DNA of 64,000 nucleotides, taken from NCBI RefSeq assembly GCF_937958655.1, contig NZ_CALGNH010000033.1:25599-89598 (forward strand). The letters are read 5' to 3'. The position numbers and the translations under genes were made by a program. The notes beneath the pieces were generated by a model. The model ran no database searches. It saw only the letters and a list, made by a program, of their open reading frames with translations, and was not told where the DNA came from. How positions within the stretch are numbered: the first letter of the stretch is position 1; every line of letters begins with the position of its first letter. The stretch is from an uncultured Winogradskyella sp. GTDB lineage: Bacteria; Bacteroidota; Bacteroidia; Flavobacteriales; Flavobacteriaceae. Positions 1 to 7,839 of the stretch are shown here, piece after piece.

Positions 1-297
1 AGGAACCGCCATAGATACACGGCATTTAGAAAACCCTAATTTTTCTACAATGGTGATATCATTTCCTTTTTCAATAAGCACATTTTCACCAATAATTGCA
101 GCATCTACAACACCGTCTTTAAGGTATTGTGGGATGTCACCATTTCTTAAATAAAATACTTCTAGAGGGAAATTACTTGCTGAAGCCTTTAATTGATCCT
201 TTCCGTTGTCTATTGAAATACCAATTTCTTTAAGGATTTTAAGAGAATCTTCATTTAATCTACCTGACTTCTGTACTGCAATTTTTAGTTTTTCCAT
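1..297 (-). CDS. hisG: ATP phosphoribosyltransferase HisG, N-terminal 99 residues (cut by window edge)
   Basis: First enzyme of histidine biosynthesis, joining ATP and PRPP in the cytoplasm. The readable part starts MEKLKIAVQKSGRL and carries the family's Gly-Arg-Leu near residue 12 and a VVDAAIIGENV segment near residue 70, which matches the substrate-binding lobe of HisG. The remainder lies left of the window. The ATG at 297 follows a 230-nt leader holding a His-rich peptide and a terminator hairpin, so expression is probably controlled by histidine-dependent attenuation. A small hairpin (arms 303-308 and 315-320) sits directly before the start and might affect ribosome access. Identification is firm; the rest of the his operon is inferred. 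Confidence 0.93.
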   Translation of the reverse strand, partial: MEKLKIAVQKSGRLNEDSLKILKEIGISIDNGKDQLKASASNFPLEVFYLRNGDIPQYLKDGVVDAAIIGENVLIEKGNDITIVEKLGFSKCRVSMAVP

Positions 298-360
298 ATC
301 ATTTTCCGAGTAAGCGGAAATCTTTTGTTTTGATTAGTTTGAAAACACCATCAGTTTTAA

Positions 361-393
361 ATAAAAAACCCATTTGATGCTCTCAAACGGGTT
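361..393 (-). terminator. Attenuator terminator hairpin of the his leader
   Basis: Read on the minus strand, AACCCGTTTGA (383-393) pairs with TCAAATGGGTT (367-377) around a 5-nt loop, giving an 11-bp stem with one G-U pair, followed at once by a T run. It lies between the His-rich leader peptide and hisG, so it is an intrinsic terminator inside the 5' leader. Its 5' arm can also pair with the end of the peptide frame (CTCAAGCG with CGTTTGAG), which is the expected antiterminator. Confidence 0.82.
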
Positions 394-424
394 ATACTAT
401 ATGTTGAAATTAATCATTACATCT

Positions 425-478
425 TCACCTCGCTTGAGCGATTAATAGGAGATGGTGATGTAAGTGATTACTATTCAT
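425..478 (-). CDS. hisL: Histidine-rich leader peptide of the his operon (17 aa)
   Basis: A 17-codon frame reading MNSNHLHHHLLLIAQAR and stop has four His codons in its first nine, immediately upstream of an intrinsic terminator and hisG. This matches the logic of amino-acid leader peptides: a ribosome stalled for charged tRNA-His frees the downstream segment to form an antiterminator. The His-codon segment (about 455-471) is complementary to the stretch after the peptide stop (about 414-430), and the peptide's 3' end pairs with the terminator's 5' arm, so three alternative pairings are visible. A weak -7 box (AAACTTTG, 494-501) lies just upstream. Function is inferred from structure and position, not from homology. 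Confidence 0.8.
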   Translation of the reverse strand: MNSNHLHHHLLLIAQAR

Positions 479-541
479 ATCTTTTTTGATACACAAAGTT
501 TTCTAAAAAAAAATTAGAATTCCAAGTGATTAACAAATATT

Positions 542-1357
542 TTATTGATTCCCTAAAATTATTGGCATGCCGCTTTCACCAGAACCAATTATAACCACCT
601 TGCTGTTTGGTGATTCCGCTAATTTATTAGTAGCTTCTATACCCTTATCCTGTAAAATTTTATCTGTTAACGACGCGCTCAAAATACGGTTAGCATCAGC
701 CTTACCTTGTGCTTCAATACGTTGTTTGTCTGCTTCTTTAGCTGCAGTAACTAATCTAAACTCGTACTCTAAGGATTCTTGCTCTTGTTTTAATTTTCGC
801 TCAATAGCATCTTTAATTGTAGGTGGTAACGTAACGTCTCTCACTAACACTTCATTTAATTGTACGTATTGCTTATCAAGTATTTTCTTGGTTTCTTCAT
901 AGATTTCAACCTGAATAGCATCACGCTTTGTTGAATATAAATCATCTGGTGTGTAGCGTCCAATTACACTTCGTGCCGCACTACGAATTGCTGGCTGAAT
1001 TACACGTTGCAAATAACTTTCTCCTAAAGTTTGGTGTAAATTACCAAGCTTGTTTTGAACCGGCTGATACCATGCTGAAGCATCAATTTGAATCTCAAGA
1101 CCGTTAGATGATAGTACTTTCATTTTTTCAAAAAGTTCTTGCTGCCTAACCTCATATACATAAACTTTATTCCATGGCGCAACAATATGAAAACCCTCTC
1201 CCAAAGGGGGCTCATCTGTTACAACTCCACCTCCAAATGTTTTATATAGCACACCAGCTTCACCAGATCCTATGGTTATAGCAGATTTAGCAATTATTAC
1301 GATGGTAAGTATGATTCCTAATAAAATTGGTAAACCAACTTTTGGTAATTTCTCCAT
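542..1357 (-). CDS. Prohibitin-like SPFH/band 7 membrane protein
   Basis: A 271-residue protein with one N-terminal membrane helix (about 8-24), an SPFH domain that follows (GEAGVLYKTFGG, then APWNKVYVYEVRQQEL), and a charged alpha-helical stretch rich in Lys/Glu (about 185-235) that probably forms a coiled coil. Length and arrangement match bacterial prohibitin homologues, which form ring-like scaffolds in the inner membrane and influence membrane proteases. It ends with an Ile/Gly-rich tail. It lies 10 nt downstream of the von Willebrand protein gene on the same strand, so the two are probably co-transcribed. The exact partner cannot be told from the sequence. Confidence 0.88.
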   Translation of the reverse strand: MEKLPKVGLPILLGIILTIVIIAKSAITIGSGEAGVLYKTFGGGVVTDEPPLGEGFHIVAPWNKVYVYEVRQQELFEKMKVLSSNGLEIQIDASAWYQPVQNKLGNLHQTLGESYLQRVIQPAIRSAARSVIGRYTPDDLYSTKRDAIQVEIYEETKKILDKQYVQLNEVLVRDVTLPPTIKDAIERKLKQEQESLEYEFRLVTAAKEADKQRIEAQGKADANRILSASLTDKILQDKGIEATNKLAESPNSKVVIIGSGESGMPIILGNQ

Positions 1358-1367
1358 GTTTTTGTTT

Positions 1368-3401
1368 TTAAATTAAACCGTTATATTTTCTGATAAACCA
1401 CTCCGCAAAAAGGCTTAATACAATTATACCAAGTAGATATTTCCAGTCTATCAAAGGTACAATATTTTTGGTGGTTTTTTGAATGGTTGCGTAGCGATTA
1501 TCGTTAAGTAAATCCTTAATCAATACATTTGTCTCTGTACTAAAGTAATTTTTCCCAGAACTCTGATTAGCCAACATTTTTAGTTTATTGATATCTGCAT
1601 TTAAAAACTGTTGCTCTACATTATATTCTAAAACCTCAAAACTACCTGAGGCAGAAACTGACTCTGAATTGTGTTTTATTGTAAAGTCATATAAACCCGA
1701 AGGTATTCCGCTTAAATCTACGCGGTAATTTCCATTACTAAGTAACAATGGCACTTGCCTAACGCTATCATCAGCGTTGTGTTTTAACACTATAGTTAAC
1801 GCTGCTGAATTATCAAACTCAAAACTCTTATTAAAATACTGAGCGGAAATAACAACATCATCATTACCATTGTAAAATGACTTATAATCAATATTAATAC
1901 GATTTCGTTTTTTATTAGAACTTAGATACTGAACGAGTTTTCCTATGAAATTATCAAAATCATTAAAGCTTTCGGTTTCTAAATAGGTTTGTGCACGCCA
2001 CCTCCAAATGCCTTCACCGTTTAATAATGCGTGTTTTGCAGCGCTATCCTCAAATGTAGTAAGTAATGGCTGGCCTGTATCTATACCATTAACCGTTTTA
2101 GTAAGTATATCGTCATTAGGTACTAAAAACTGAATATTTCCAAACTCTGATTGTAAAGGTGGATAATCTTCAAAATTGAGATTATCTATAATAAAAGTGT
2201 TGTAATTTCTATTTAAAGTGGGCTGAAAATCTTCGGATTGATTGGTTATAGTTTGCTTAAAATACGATTGCGAATTGTTGAGTAAATTCCAGTTGGTTGT
2301 ATTGCCTGTTATAGTAAAAGAATTAAGATTTTGTGAAGCAATTGATTTTAAAATAGTACTAAAGTTATTATTAGGCTGATATAAAATAACTAATTGAAAA
2401 TCATTTATTTTAGCTAAATATTCTTTTGGATTTAATATAGAAACACTTCGCTGTTCGTTACTTTCAATAGCCTTTTTCAAAGCTCCTAAATCTGGATGTA
2501 AACGTTCTGAAACTAAAGCTATATTTGTCTTTTGATCTATAACTTCTACACCAAAATTCTGAACGTTATTGACTTCGTTTTTTTCGTTATTCAGCGCTGT
2601 TAACTCAACACGGTAGGTTTTTACGCCTACGTTATTTGCTGTTAAAGTTGTTGAAATAATTTCTGATGTTTTATCAGCACTAAATTGAAGTGGTTTTCTA
2701 AAGACTACTGTCTTACCAGACCATATTTTAAGTTCGGTTTTAACAGATGCTTTACCACTGTAATTGGCAATAATTTCTACAGGAAATCTGTTTTTTAAAA
2801 ACACATAGCGATTAACGTTAAGTTGCTTAATGCTTAAGTCTGAATATACTGTAGAATCACCAAGAATAATTGGGTAAATAGATTGCTTTACTGATTTTGA
2901 GATATAACCATAATCTGCACCATAGGTTTGGTTACCGTCACTTAAAAGTAGTATTGGCGCTGTTTGATTTGTATATCCTTCTCCAAATTGCTTTAACGCT
3001 TTTGAAATATTAGATTGCCGCTCAGAAAAATCAAGGCTATCTATAGCATTTACGGACTTCCCAAAACTATAAGCTTCAACATTAAAGCGTTTGTTAAGCG
3101 CTGCATTGGTTTTAATTCTTTTTAATACATCTTTAGCATTTTCTTCTTGATTAAGATATTTTATGGATTCTGAGTTGTCTAAAGCAACAACTAATGTTGG
3201 CTTTTCATCGTAATAGGTTTTAGACTCAAACTTAGGATTGACAAGTAATAGCAGTATACCAAAAACAGAAATAAATCTAAGTGCCGAGAGCGTATATCTA
3301 AGGCGAGATGAAACTTTCGATTTATACAAATACTGAAACAGCGCTAATAAAAGCGCTGCAATGCCAGCAATAATAATATATAAAATCGTTTCGTTTTGCA
3401 T
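1368..3401 (-). CDS. Membrane-anchored von Willebrand factor A domain protein
   Basis: A 677-residue protein with two N-terminal membrane helices (about 5-25 and 36-55), then a VWA-like domain starting near residue 68 with a DxSxS metal site (Asp75, Ser77, Ser79) and a later LLLSDGNQTYG segment. A long extracytoplasmic part with beta-rich, Ig-like character follows, and a final membrane helix near the C-terminus (WKYLLGIIVLSLFAEWF). This fits a conserved Bacteroidota family of BatA-like or hypothetical proteins whose exact role is unknown. The MIDAS-type site suggests metal-dependent protein binding at the cell surface or periplasm. It lies 34 nt after fabG and just before the prohibitin-like gene. 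Confidence 0.75.
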   Translation of the reverse strand: MQNETILYIIIAGIAALLLALFQYLYKSKVSSRLRYTLSALRFISVFGILLLLVNPKFESKTYYDEKPTLVVALDNSESIKYLNQEENAKDVLKRIKTNAALNKRFNVEAYSFGKSVNAIDSLDFSERQSNISKALKQFGEGYTNQTAPILLLSDGNQTYGADYGYISKSVKQSIYPIILGDSTVYSDLSIKQLNVNRYVFLKNRFPVEIIANYSGKASVKTELKIWSGKTVVFRKPLQFSADKTSEIISTTLTANNVGVKTYRVELTALNNEKNEVNNVQNFGVEVIDQKTNIALVSERLHPDLGALKKAIESNEQRSVSILNPKEYLAKINDFQLVILYQPNNNFSTILKSIASQNLNSFTITGNTTNWNLLNNSQSYFKQTITNQSEDFQPTLNRNYNTFIIDNLNFEDYPPLQSEFGNIQFLVPNDDILTKTVNGIDTGQPLLTTFEDSAAKHALLNGEGIWRWRAQTYLETESFNDFDNFIGKLVQYLSSNKKRNRINIDYKSFYNGNDDVVISAQYFNKSFEFDNSAALTIVLKHNADDSVRQVPLLLSNGNYRVDLSGIPSGLYDFTIKHNSESVSASGSFEVLEYNVEQQFLNADINKLKMLANQSSGKNYFSTETNVLIKDLLNDNRYATIQKTTKNIVPLIDWKYLLGIIVLSLFAEWFIRKYNGLI

Positions 3402-3435
3402 TAATTACTCTTTGCTTTGTGTAAGCAATAGCAAA

Positions 3436-4182
3436 TTAGGTTAACATCCCTCCATCTACATTCAATGTTTGCCCTGTTACGTAAGCACTTAAGTCACTCG
3501 CTAAAAAGACACATGCATTAGCCACATCTCCTGGCGACCCACCTCTTTTTAAAGGAATTCCTGCTCTCCAGCTTTTTACAGTTACTTCATCTAGCTTAGC
3601 TGTCATCTCTGTTTCTATAAAACCAGGCGCAATAACATTACTCCTTATGTTTCGAGAGCCTAATTCTAAAGCTACGGATTTAGAAAACCCAATAATACCT
3701 GCTTTAGATGCTGCATAATTAGTTTGACCTGCATTTCCTTTTACACCCACAACAGAACTCATATTAATGATAGAGCCTTTGCGTTGTTTAAGCATAGTAC
3801 GCTGAACTGCTTTGGTCATATTAAACACGGATTTTAAGTTGACTTCAATAACTTTATCAAAGTCGTCTTCACCCATTCTCATCAGCAAGTTATCCTTTGT
3901 AATCCCTGCATTATTAATAAGAATATCTATGGAGCCAAAGGCAGCTAATACATCTTCTGCCAATTTTTGAGCTTCATCAAAACTAGCAGCATTACTTTGG
4001 TAACCAATGGCCTTAATGCCTTTAGCATTTAAGTCGTTTTCTAAAGCTTTTGCTGCATCTACAGAGGAACTGTACGTAAATGCAACGTTAGCACCATGGT
4101 CTGCAAAAACTTCTGCAATTCCTTTTCCAATTCCACGACTAGCACCAGTAATTATGGCTGTTTTTCCTTCTAATAATTTCAT
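3436..4182 (-). CDS. fabG: 3-oxoacyl-[acyl-carrier-protein] reductase FabG
   Basis: Short-chain dehydrogenase of 248 residues, the normal FabG length, reducing 3-ketoacyl-ACP with NADPH in fatty acid synthesis. It shows the cofactor loop TGASRGIG (12-19), the NNAG motif (90-93), and the catalytic Ser142, Tyr156 and Lys160 in SSVVGVKGNAGQTNYAASK. The C-terminal VTGQTLNVDGGM is typical. The ATG at 4182 is preceded by a TATATTTG box 36 nt upstream, so it probably has its own promoter. A FabG-type reductase acting on another substrate cannot be excluded, but sequence and length fit FabG best. Confidence 0.93.
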   Translation of the reverse strand: MKLLEGKTAIITGASRGIGKGIAEVFADHGANVAFTYSSSVDAAKALENDLNAKGIKAIGYQSNAASFDEAQKLAEDVLAAFGSIDILINNAGITKDNLLMRMGEDDFDKVIEVNLKSVFNMTKAVQRTMLKQRKGSIINMSSVVGVKGNAGQTNYAASKAGIIGFSKSVALELGSRNIRSNVIAPGFIETEMTAKLDEVTVKSWRAGIPLKRGGSPGDVANACVFLASDLSAYVTGQTLNVDGGMLT

Positions 4183-4217
4183 GATTTATAATAGTTAGTT
4201 AGAATAGTTATTGATAT

Positions 4218-4225
4218 CAAATATA
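4218..4225 (-). promoter_or_regulatory. -7 box of the fabG promoter
   Basis: TATATTTG on the minus strand matches the flavobacterial -7 consensus TAnnTTTG exactly, 36 nt before the fabG ATG and just after the sucD terminator. No clear -33 TTG is visible at the usual distance, so this is a match to one element only. Confidence 0.5.
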
Positions 4226-4245
4226 CAACGACAAGTTACGACGAC

Positions 4246-4278
4246 ATAAAAAAACCTCACAAGATTTTGTAAGGTTTT
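4246..4278 (-). terminator. Intrinsic terminator downstream of sucD
   Basis: On the minus strand, AAACCTTACAA and TTGTGAGGTTT (arms 4267-4277 and 4252-4262) form an 11-bp stem with one wobble pair and a 4-nt loop, followed by seven T. It ends the sucD transcript before the fabG promoter. Confidence 0.8.
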
Positions 4279-4334
4279 TAACAGTTTTTACCCAACCTAA
4301 TTGGGTATCTTATACTTTTATAATTAAGTATGAG

Positions 4335-4360
4335 ACACTTCGACTGCACTCAGTGTGACA
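4335..4360. repeat. Dispersed intergenic repeat, ACACTTCGAC...GTGTGACA type
   Basis: ACACTTCGACTGCACTCAGT, continuing to GTGTGACA, can form a small hairpin (ACACT/AGTGT). A second copy with the same ends lies at 13319-13343. Such short palindromic units between genes are common in flavobacterial genomes; no coding function is visible. Confidence 0.55.
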
Positions 4361-4380
4361 CATTACCTATCTATAATAAA

Positions 4381-5253
4381 TTAGCCAAGTACTTCAGCGA
4401 CTTTCTTTCCTATTTCAGCAGGTGAATTTACAACATGAATACCACATGAGCTCATAATTTTCTTTTTTGCTTGTGCAGTATCGTCACTACCTCCAACAAT
4501 TGCACCAGCATGTCCCATCGTACGACCTGCAGGCGCAGTTTCGCCAGCAATAAAACCTACTATTGGTTTTTTACTTCCACTTGCTTTGTACCAATTAGCA
4601 GCATCAGCCTCTAATTGCCCACCTATTTCGCCAATCATTACAACAGCTTCTGTTTCTGGGTCATTTATTAAAAGTTCTACAGCTTCTTTAGTCGTTGTAC
4701 CGATAATAGGATCTCCACCAATACCTATAGCTGTTGTAATACCTAAACCTTGTTTTACAACTTGGTCTGCAGCCTCATAAGTTAATGTACCGGATTTTGA
4801 AACAATACCTACTTTACCAGATTTAAATACAAATCCTGGCATAATACCAACCTTAGCTTCACCTGGCGTAATAACACCTGGGCAGTTAGGACCAACGAGG
4901 CGGCAATCTCTATTTTTTATGTAATCAGCAGCTTTAATCATATCTGCTACAGGAATGCCTTCTGTAATGGTAATAATCACGTTTATACCTGCATCAGCAG
5001 CTTCCATTATAGCATCTGCAGCAAATGCTGGTGGCACAAAAATTATTGTGGTATCAGCACCAACCTTTTCAACAGCTTCAGAAACTGTATTAAAAACTGG
5101 TTTATCTAAATGGGTCTGACCTCCTTTACCTGGCGTAACACCTCCAACAACATTGGTACCATATTCAATCATTTGACTTGCGTGAAAGGTACCCTCACTA
5201 CCAGTAAAACCTTGTACTATAATTTTAGAATCTTTATTAACTAAAACGCTCAT
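4381..5253 (-). CDS. sucD: Succinate-CoA ligase, alpha subunit
   Basis: Alpha subunit (290 residues, normal length) of the TCA-cycle enzyme that interconverts succinyl-CoA and succinate with substrate-level phosphorylation. Visible are the CoA-binding N-terminal Rossmann-like part ([10 protein letters not shown], 15-24), the ligase motif with GPNCPG (121-126), and the phosphohistidine loop [10 protein letters not shown] with His248. The beta subunit gene sucC is not adjacent, which is usual in this family of bacteria. It has its own promoter-like box at 5296-5303 and a strong terminator, so it appears to be a single-gene unit between the lipid A block and fabG. Confidence 0.96.
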   Translation of the reverse strand: MSVLVNKDSKIIVQGFTGSEGTFHASQMIEYGTNVVGGVTPGKGGQTHLDKPVFNTVSEAVEKVGADTTIIFVPPAFAADAIMEAADAGINVIITITEGIPVADMIKAADYIKNRDCRLVGPNCPGVITPGEAKVGIMPGFVFKSGKVGIVSKSGTLTYEAADQVVKQGLGITTAIGIGGDPIIGTTTKEAVELLINDPETEAVVMIGEIGGQLEADAANWYKASGSKKPIVGFIAGETAPAGRTMGHAGAIVGGSDDTAQAKKKIMSSCGIHVVNSPAEIGKKVAEVLG

Positions 5254-5295
5254 TATATATTTGTGTTTTTAAGTTTGTTGCAATTTTTTGTTGTG

Positions 5296-5303
5296 CAAAA
5301 ATA
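5296..5303 (-). promoter_or_regulatory. -7 box of the sucD promoter
   Basis: TATTTTTG on the minus strand matches TAnnTTTG exactly, 43 nt before the sucD ATG. No clear TTG is seen at -33. Confidence 0.5.
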
Positions 5304-5341
5304 ATAGTTTTGAAACGGATTTACGTGTTCTTTTTAGAATT

Positions 5342-5437
5342 TTATTTTTGTGCAATAGCATCTATACGTCTTTTATGATCATCTGCTAGTTGACCTATTT
5401 TAAAGCCTGTGATGTACGCTCTAAAACCTAAAAATTC
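5342..5437 (-). pseudogene. Orphan 31-codon open tail between lpxD-like gene and sucD (possible gene remnant)
   Basis: Downstream of the LpxD-like stop, another frame runs for 31 codons to a TAA and reads like the end of a real protein: FLGFRAYITG, then GQLADDHKRRIDAIAQK. It has no ATG, and a TAA lies directly before its first codon, so it cannot be translated on its own by normal initiation. It may be the 3' remnant of a lost gene. I do not recognise the family, and chance is possible for so short a stretch. Confidence 0.3.
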
Positions 5438-6363
5438 TTAAGTTTCTTAAGGATTTCTGGTATTTTTTTAACGTAAGCTCTATCCTTAAAAAAAGCTCTC
5501 GCTTCTTGTGCTGGTGAACCAAAGTAAGTTTTTCCTTCTTCCGTAGTATGACCTAGACCAGATTGTGCAAATAATACAGTACCTTTTTTAATGGTAATAC
5601 CGCTTTTTACTCCAACCTGTCCCCAAATTGTAACATTTTCTTCTACTACAACACAGCCAGCAATTGCAGTGTGTGATGCAATTAAGCATTTTTCACCTAA
5701 TACCGTATCGTGCCCTATTTGTATGTGGTTATCTAATTTAGAACCTTTACCTATTGTAGTATCTCCCGTAACTCCTCTATCTATTGCGCATAATGCACCT
5801 ATATCAACATCATCTTCAATAATGACTCGACCACCAGAGAGTAATTGATCATAACCTTCTGGTCTATTCTTATAATAAAATGCGCTAGCTCCTAATATGC
5901 TTCCGGCATGTATTGCAACATTATCACCTATAATTGTATCGTCATATATGCTAACATTAGAATGAACTATACAATTTTTTCCAATGGTAACATTATTACC
6001 AATAAAACAATTGGGTTGAATTACCGTACCTTCACCAATCTTTGCATTAGAAGCAATAGATACATTTGAAGATTTAAAAGGTTTAAAATGACGTGTTAGT
6101 TTATTAAAATCTCTAAAAGGATCATCAGAAATTAATAGAGCCTTTCCTTCTGGGCAGTCTACCTCTTTATTTATAAGTACAATGGTGGCTGCAGATGCTA
6201 AAGCTTTATCGTAATACTTTGGATGATCCACAAACACAACATCTCCAGGTTCTACAACATGAATTTCATTGATACCTAAAACAGGGAAGTTATCGGCACC
6301 TATATATTTGCAATCTATTAGATTTGCAATTTCTTGTAAAGCGTATTGACGTGTAAATTTCAT
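5428..6363 (-). CDS. LpxD-like hexapeptide-repeat acyltransferase (second copy)
   Basis: A 311-residue UDP-3-O-acylglucosamine N-acyltransferase homologue. An N-terminal uridine-binding-like domain (about 1-95) precedes a left-handed beta-helix of hexapeptide repeats (about 100-280). The catalytic-type His218 stands in HIQIGHDTVLG, equivalent to the LpxD active-site His. It is shorter than the LpxD at 9233-10261 and diverges strongly from it, so it is a paralogue rather than a recent duplicate. It is last in the lipid A block, 66 nt after efp. It may transfer a different acyl chain or act on another nucleotide sugar; the sequence does not decide this. Confidence 0.82.
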   Translation of the reverse strand: MKFTRQYALQEIANLIDCKYIGADNFPVLGINEIHVVEPGDVVFVDHPKYYDKALASAATIVLINKEVDCPEGKALLISDDPFRDFNKLTRHFKPFKSSNVSIASNAKIGEGTVIQPNCFIGNNVTIGKNCIVHSNVSIYDDTIIGDNVAIHAGSILGASAFYYKNRPEGYDQLLSGGRVIIEDDVDIGALCAIDRGVTGDTTIGKGSKLDNHIQIGHDTVLGEKCLIASHTAIAGCVVVEENVTIWGQVGVKSGITIKKGTVLFAQSGLGHTTEEGKTYFGSPAQEARAFFKDRAYVKKIPEILKKLKNF

Positions 6364-6429
6364 TATTCAGTTATCAGTTTTTAGCTTCAGTTTACATTCT
6401 GCTTACTGAAAATTGCAACTGAGGATTAT

Positions 6430-6996
6430 TTATTCTTTAATACGTTCTTTGTATGTCCCTTTATCTGTTTCAATTTTAATTTTATCACCTTCATTAATAA
6501 ATAAAGGGACGTTTACCGTTGCACCAGTCTCTACAGTAGCAGGTTTTGTGGCGTTTGTAGCCGTATTGCCTTTTACTCCAGGCTCAGTGTGAGTTACTTC
6601 TAAAATAACACTTGCTGGCATATCTACAGATAAAGGCGAATCATCTTCTGTGTTAATTAATACCGTTACAACTTCTCCCTCTTTCATTAAATCTGGCGCA
6701 TCTAAAACAGATTTTTGTAATTGAATTTGAGAATAATCTGAAGTGTTCATAAAATGATAGGTGTCACCATCATTATATAGATATTGAAACTTATGGGTTT
6801 CTACACGTACCTCTTCAATTTTATGACCTGCAGAAAATGTGTTATCTATGACTTTACCTGTTGTAACACTCTTTAGTTTGGTTCTTACAAATGCAGGACC
6901 TTTACCTGGTTTTACGTGTAAAAATTCGATAATTTTAAATATATCATGATTATATCTTATGCATAATCCGTTTCTAATATCTGATGTACTTGCCAT
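6430..6996 (-). CDS. efp: Elongation factor P
   Basis: A 188-residue translation factor that relieves ribosome stalling at proline runs. It shows the N-terminal KOW-like domain, the loop HVKPGKGPAF with Lys32 at the position modified in other bacteria, and two OB-fold domains ending in INEGDKIKIETDKGTYKERI. Length is normal. It lies between lpxA and the LpxD-like gene in the lipid A block, an arrangement that suggests co-transcription. No EF-P modification enzyme gene is visible nearby. Confidence 0.96.
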   Translation of the reverse strand: MASTSDIRNGLCIRYNHDIFKIIEFLHVKPGKGPAFVRTKLKSVTTGKVIDNTFSAGHKIEEVRVETHKFQYLYNDGDTYHFMNTSDYSQIQLQKSVLDAPDLMKEGEVVTVLINTEDDSPLSVDMPASVILEVTHTEPGVKGNTATNATKPATVETGATVNVPLFINEGDKIKIETDKGTYKERIKE

Positions 6997-7050
6997 AGTG
7001 TTGTTTGTTCTTGTATTTAGTTACTTCTTAAGATTCCTCGTAAGTAAAGA

Positions 7051-7836
7051 TTAATTTGATTTAAAATACCCTTTCATGATTCCACGATGCGAATTCTTAA
7101 TAAATTGAAGAATTTCATCGCGCTCTGGTGTTGCTTCCATTTCTGCTTCTATGATTTCAGCAGCTTGGGTATTATTATAATTTTTTTGATATAATATGCG
7201 GTAGATGTTTTGTATCTCTCTTATTTTTTCGGTAGTGTAACCTCTACGCCTTAAGCCTACGGAATTTATACCAACATAAGATAAAGGCTCTCTTGCCGCT
7301 TTTACATAAGGCGGAACGTCTTTTCTTACTAATGAGCCACCAGTAACAAAAGCATGATTACCTACAGATGCAAACTGATGCACGGCAACCATACCAGCCA
7401 ATACCACATTATCGCCTATCGTAACATGGCCTGCTAAGGTTGTATTATTAGAGAAAATGCAATAATCTCCAACAAGACAATCGTGAGCAATATGACTGTA
7501 TGCCATTATTAAGCAATGTTCACCTATAACGGTCTTCATCTTATCTGTGGTACCTCTATTAATGGTAACACATTCTCTAATGGTTACATTGTTTCCTATT
7601 TCTACTGTAGTATCTTCATCGTTATACTTTAAATCTTGAGGAATAGCAGAAATAACAGCGCCAGGAAAAATATTACAGTTCTTACCGATGCGAGCACCTT
7701 CCATAATGGTAACGTTACTTCCTATCCATGTACCTTCTCCAATCTTTACATTATTATGTATTGTTGTAAAAGGCTCTATAACAACATTCTTTGCAATCTT
7801 TGCACCTGGGTGTACGTAAGCTAAGGGTTGGTTCAT
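7051..7836 (-). CDS. lpxA: Acyl-ACP--UDP-N-acetylglucosamine O-acyltransferase
   Basis: First enzyme of lipid A synthesis: adds a 3-hydroxyacyl chain to UDP-GlcNAc. The 261 residues comprise hexapeptide repeats forming a left-handed beta-helix (about 1-190) and the usual alpha-helical C-terminal part. The catalytic His118 lies in SHIAHDCLVG, matching the active-site His of LpxA. It begins 3 nt after the lpxC-fabZ stop, so it is clearly in one transcript with it. Length and motifs are normal. Confidence 0.96.
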   Translation of the reverse strand: MNQPLAYVHPGAKIAKNVVIEPFTTIHNNVKIGEGTWIGSNVTIMEGARIGKNCNIFPGAVISAIPQDLKYNDEDTTVEIGNNVTIRECVTINRGTTDKMKTVIGEHCLIMAYSHIAHDCLVGDYCIFSNNTTLAGHVTIGDNVVLAGMVAVHQFASVGNHAFVTGGSLVRKDVPPYVKAAREPLSYVGINSVGLRRRGYTTEKIREIQNIYRILYQKNYNNTQAAEIIEAEMEATPERDEILQFIKNSHRGIMKGYFKSN

Positions 7837-7839
7837 ACT

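Noticed and set aside
567..902. 111-codon plus-strand frame opposite the prohibitin-like gene
   Set aside because: Antisense shadow; composition is what the complementary coding strand predicts.
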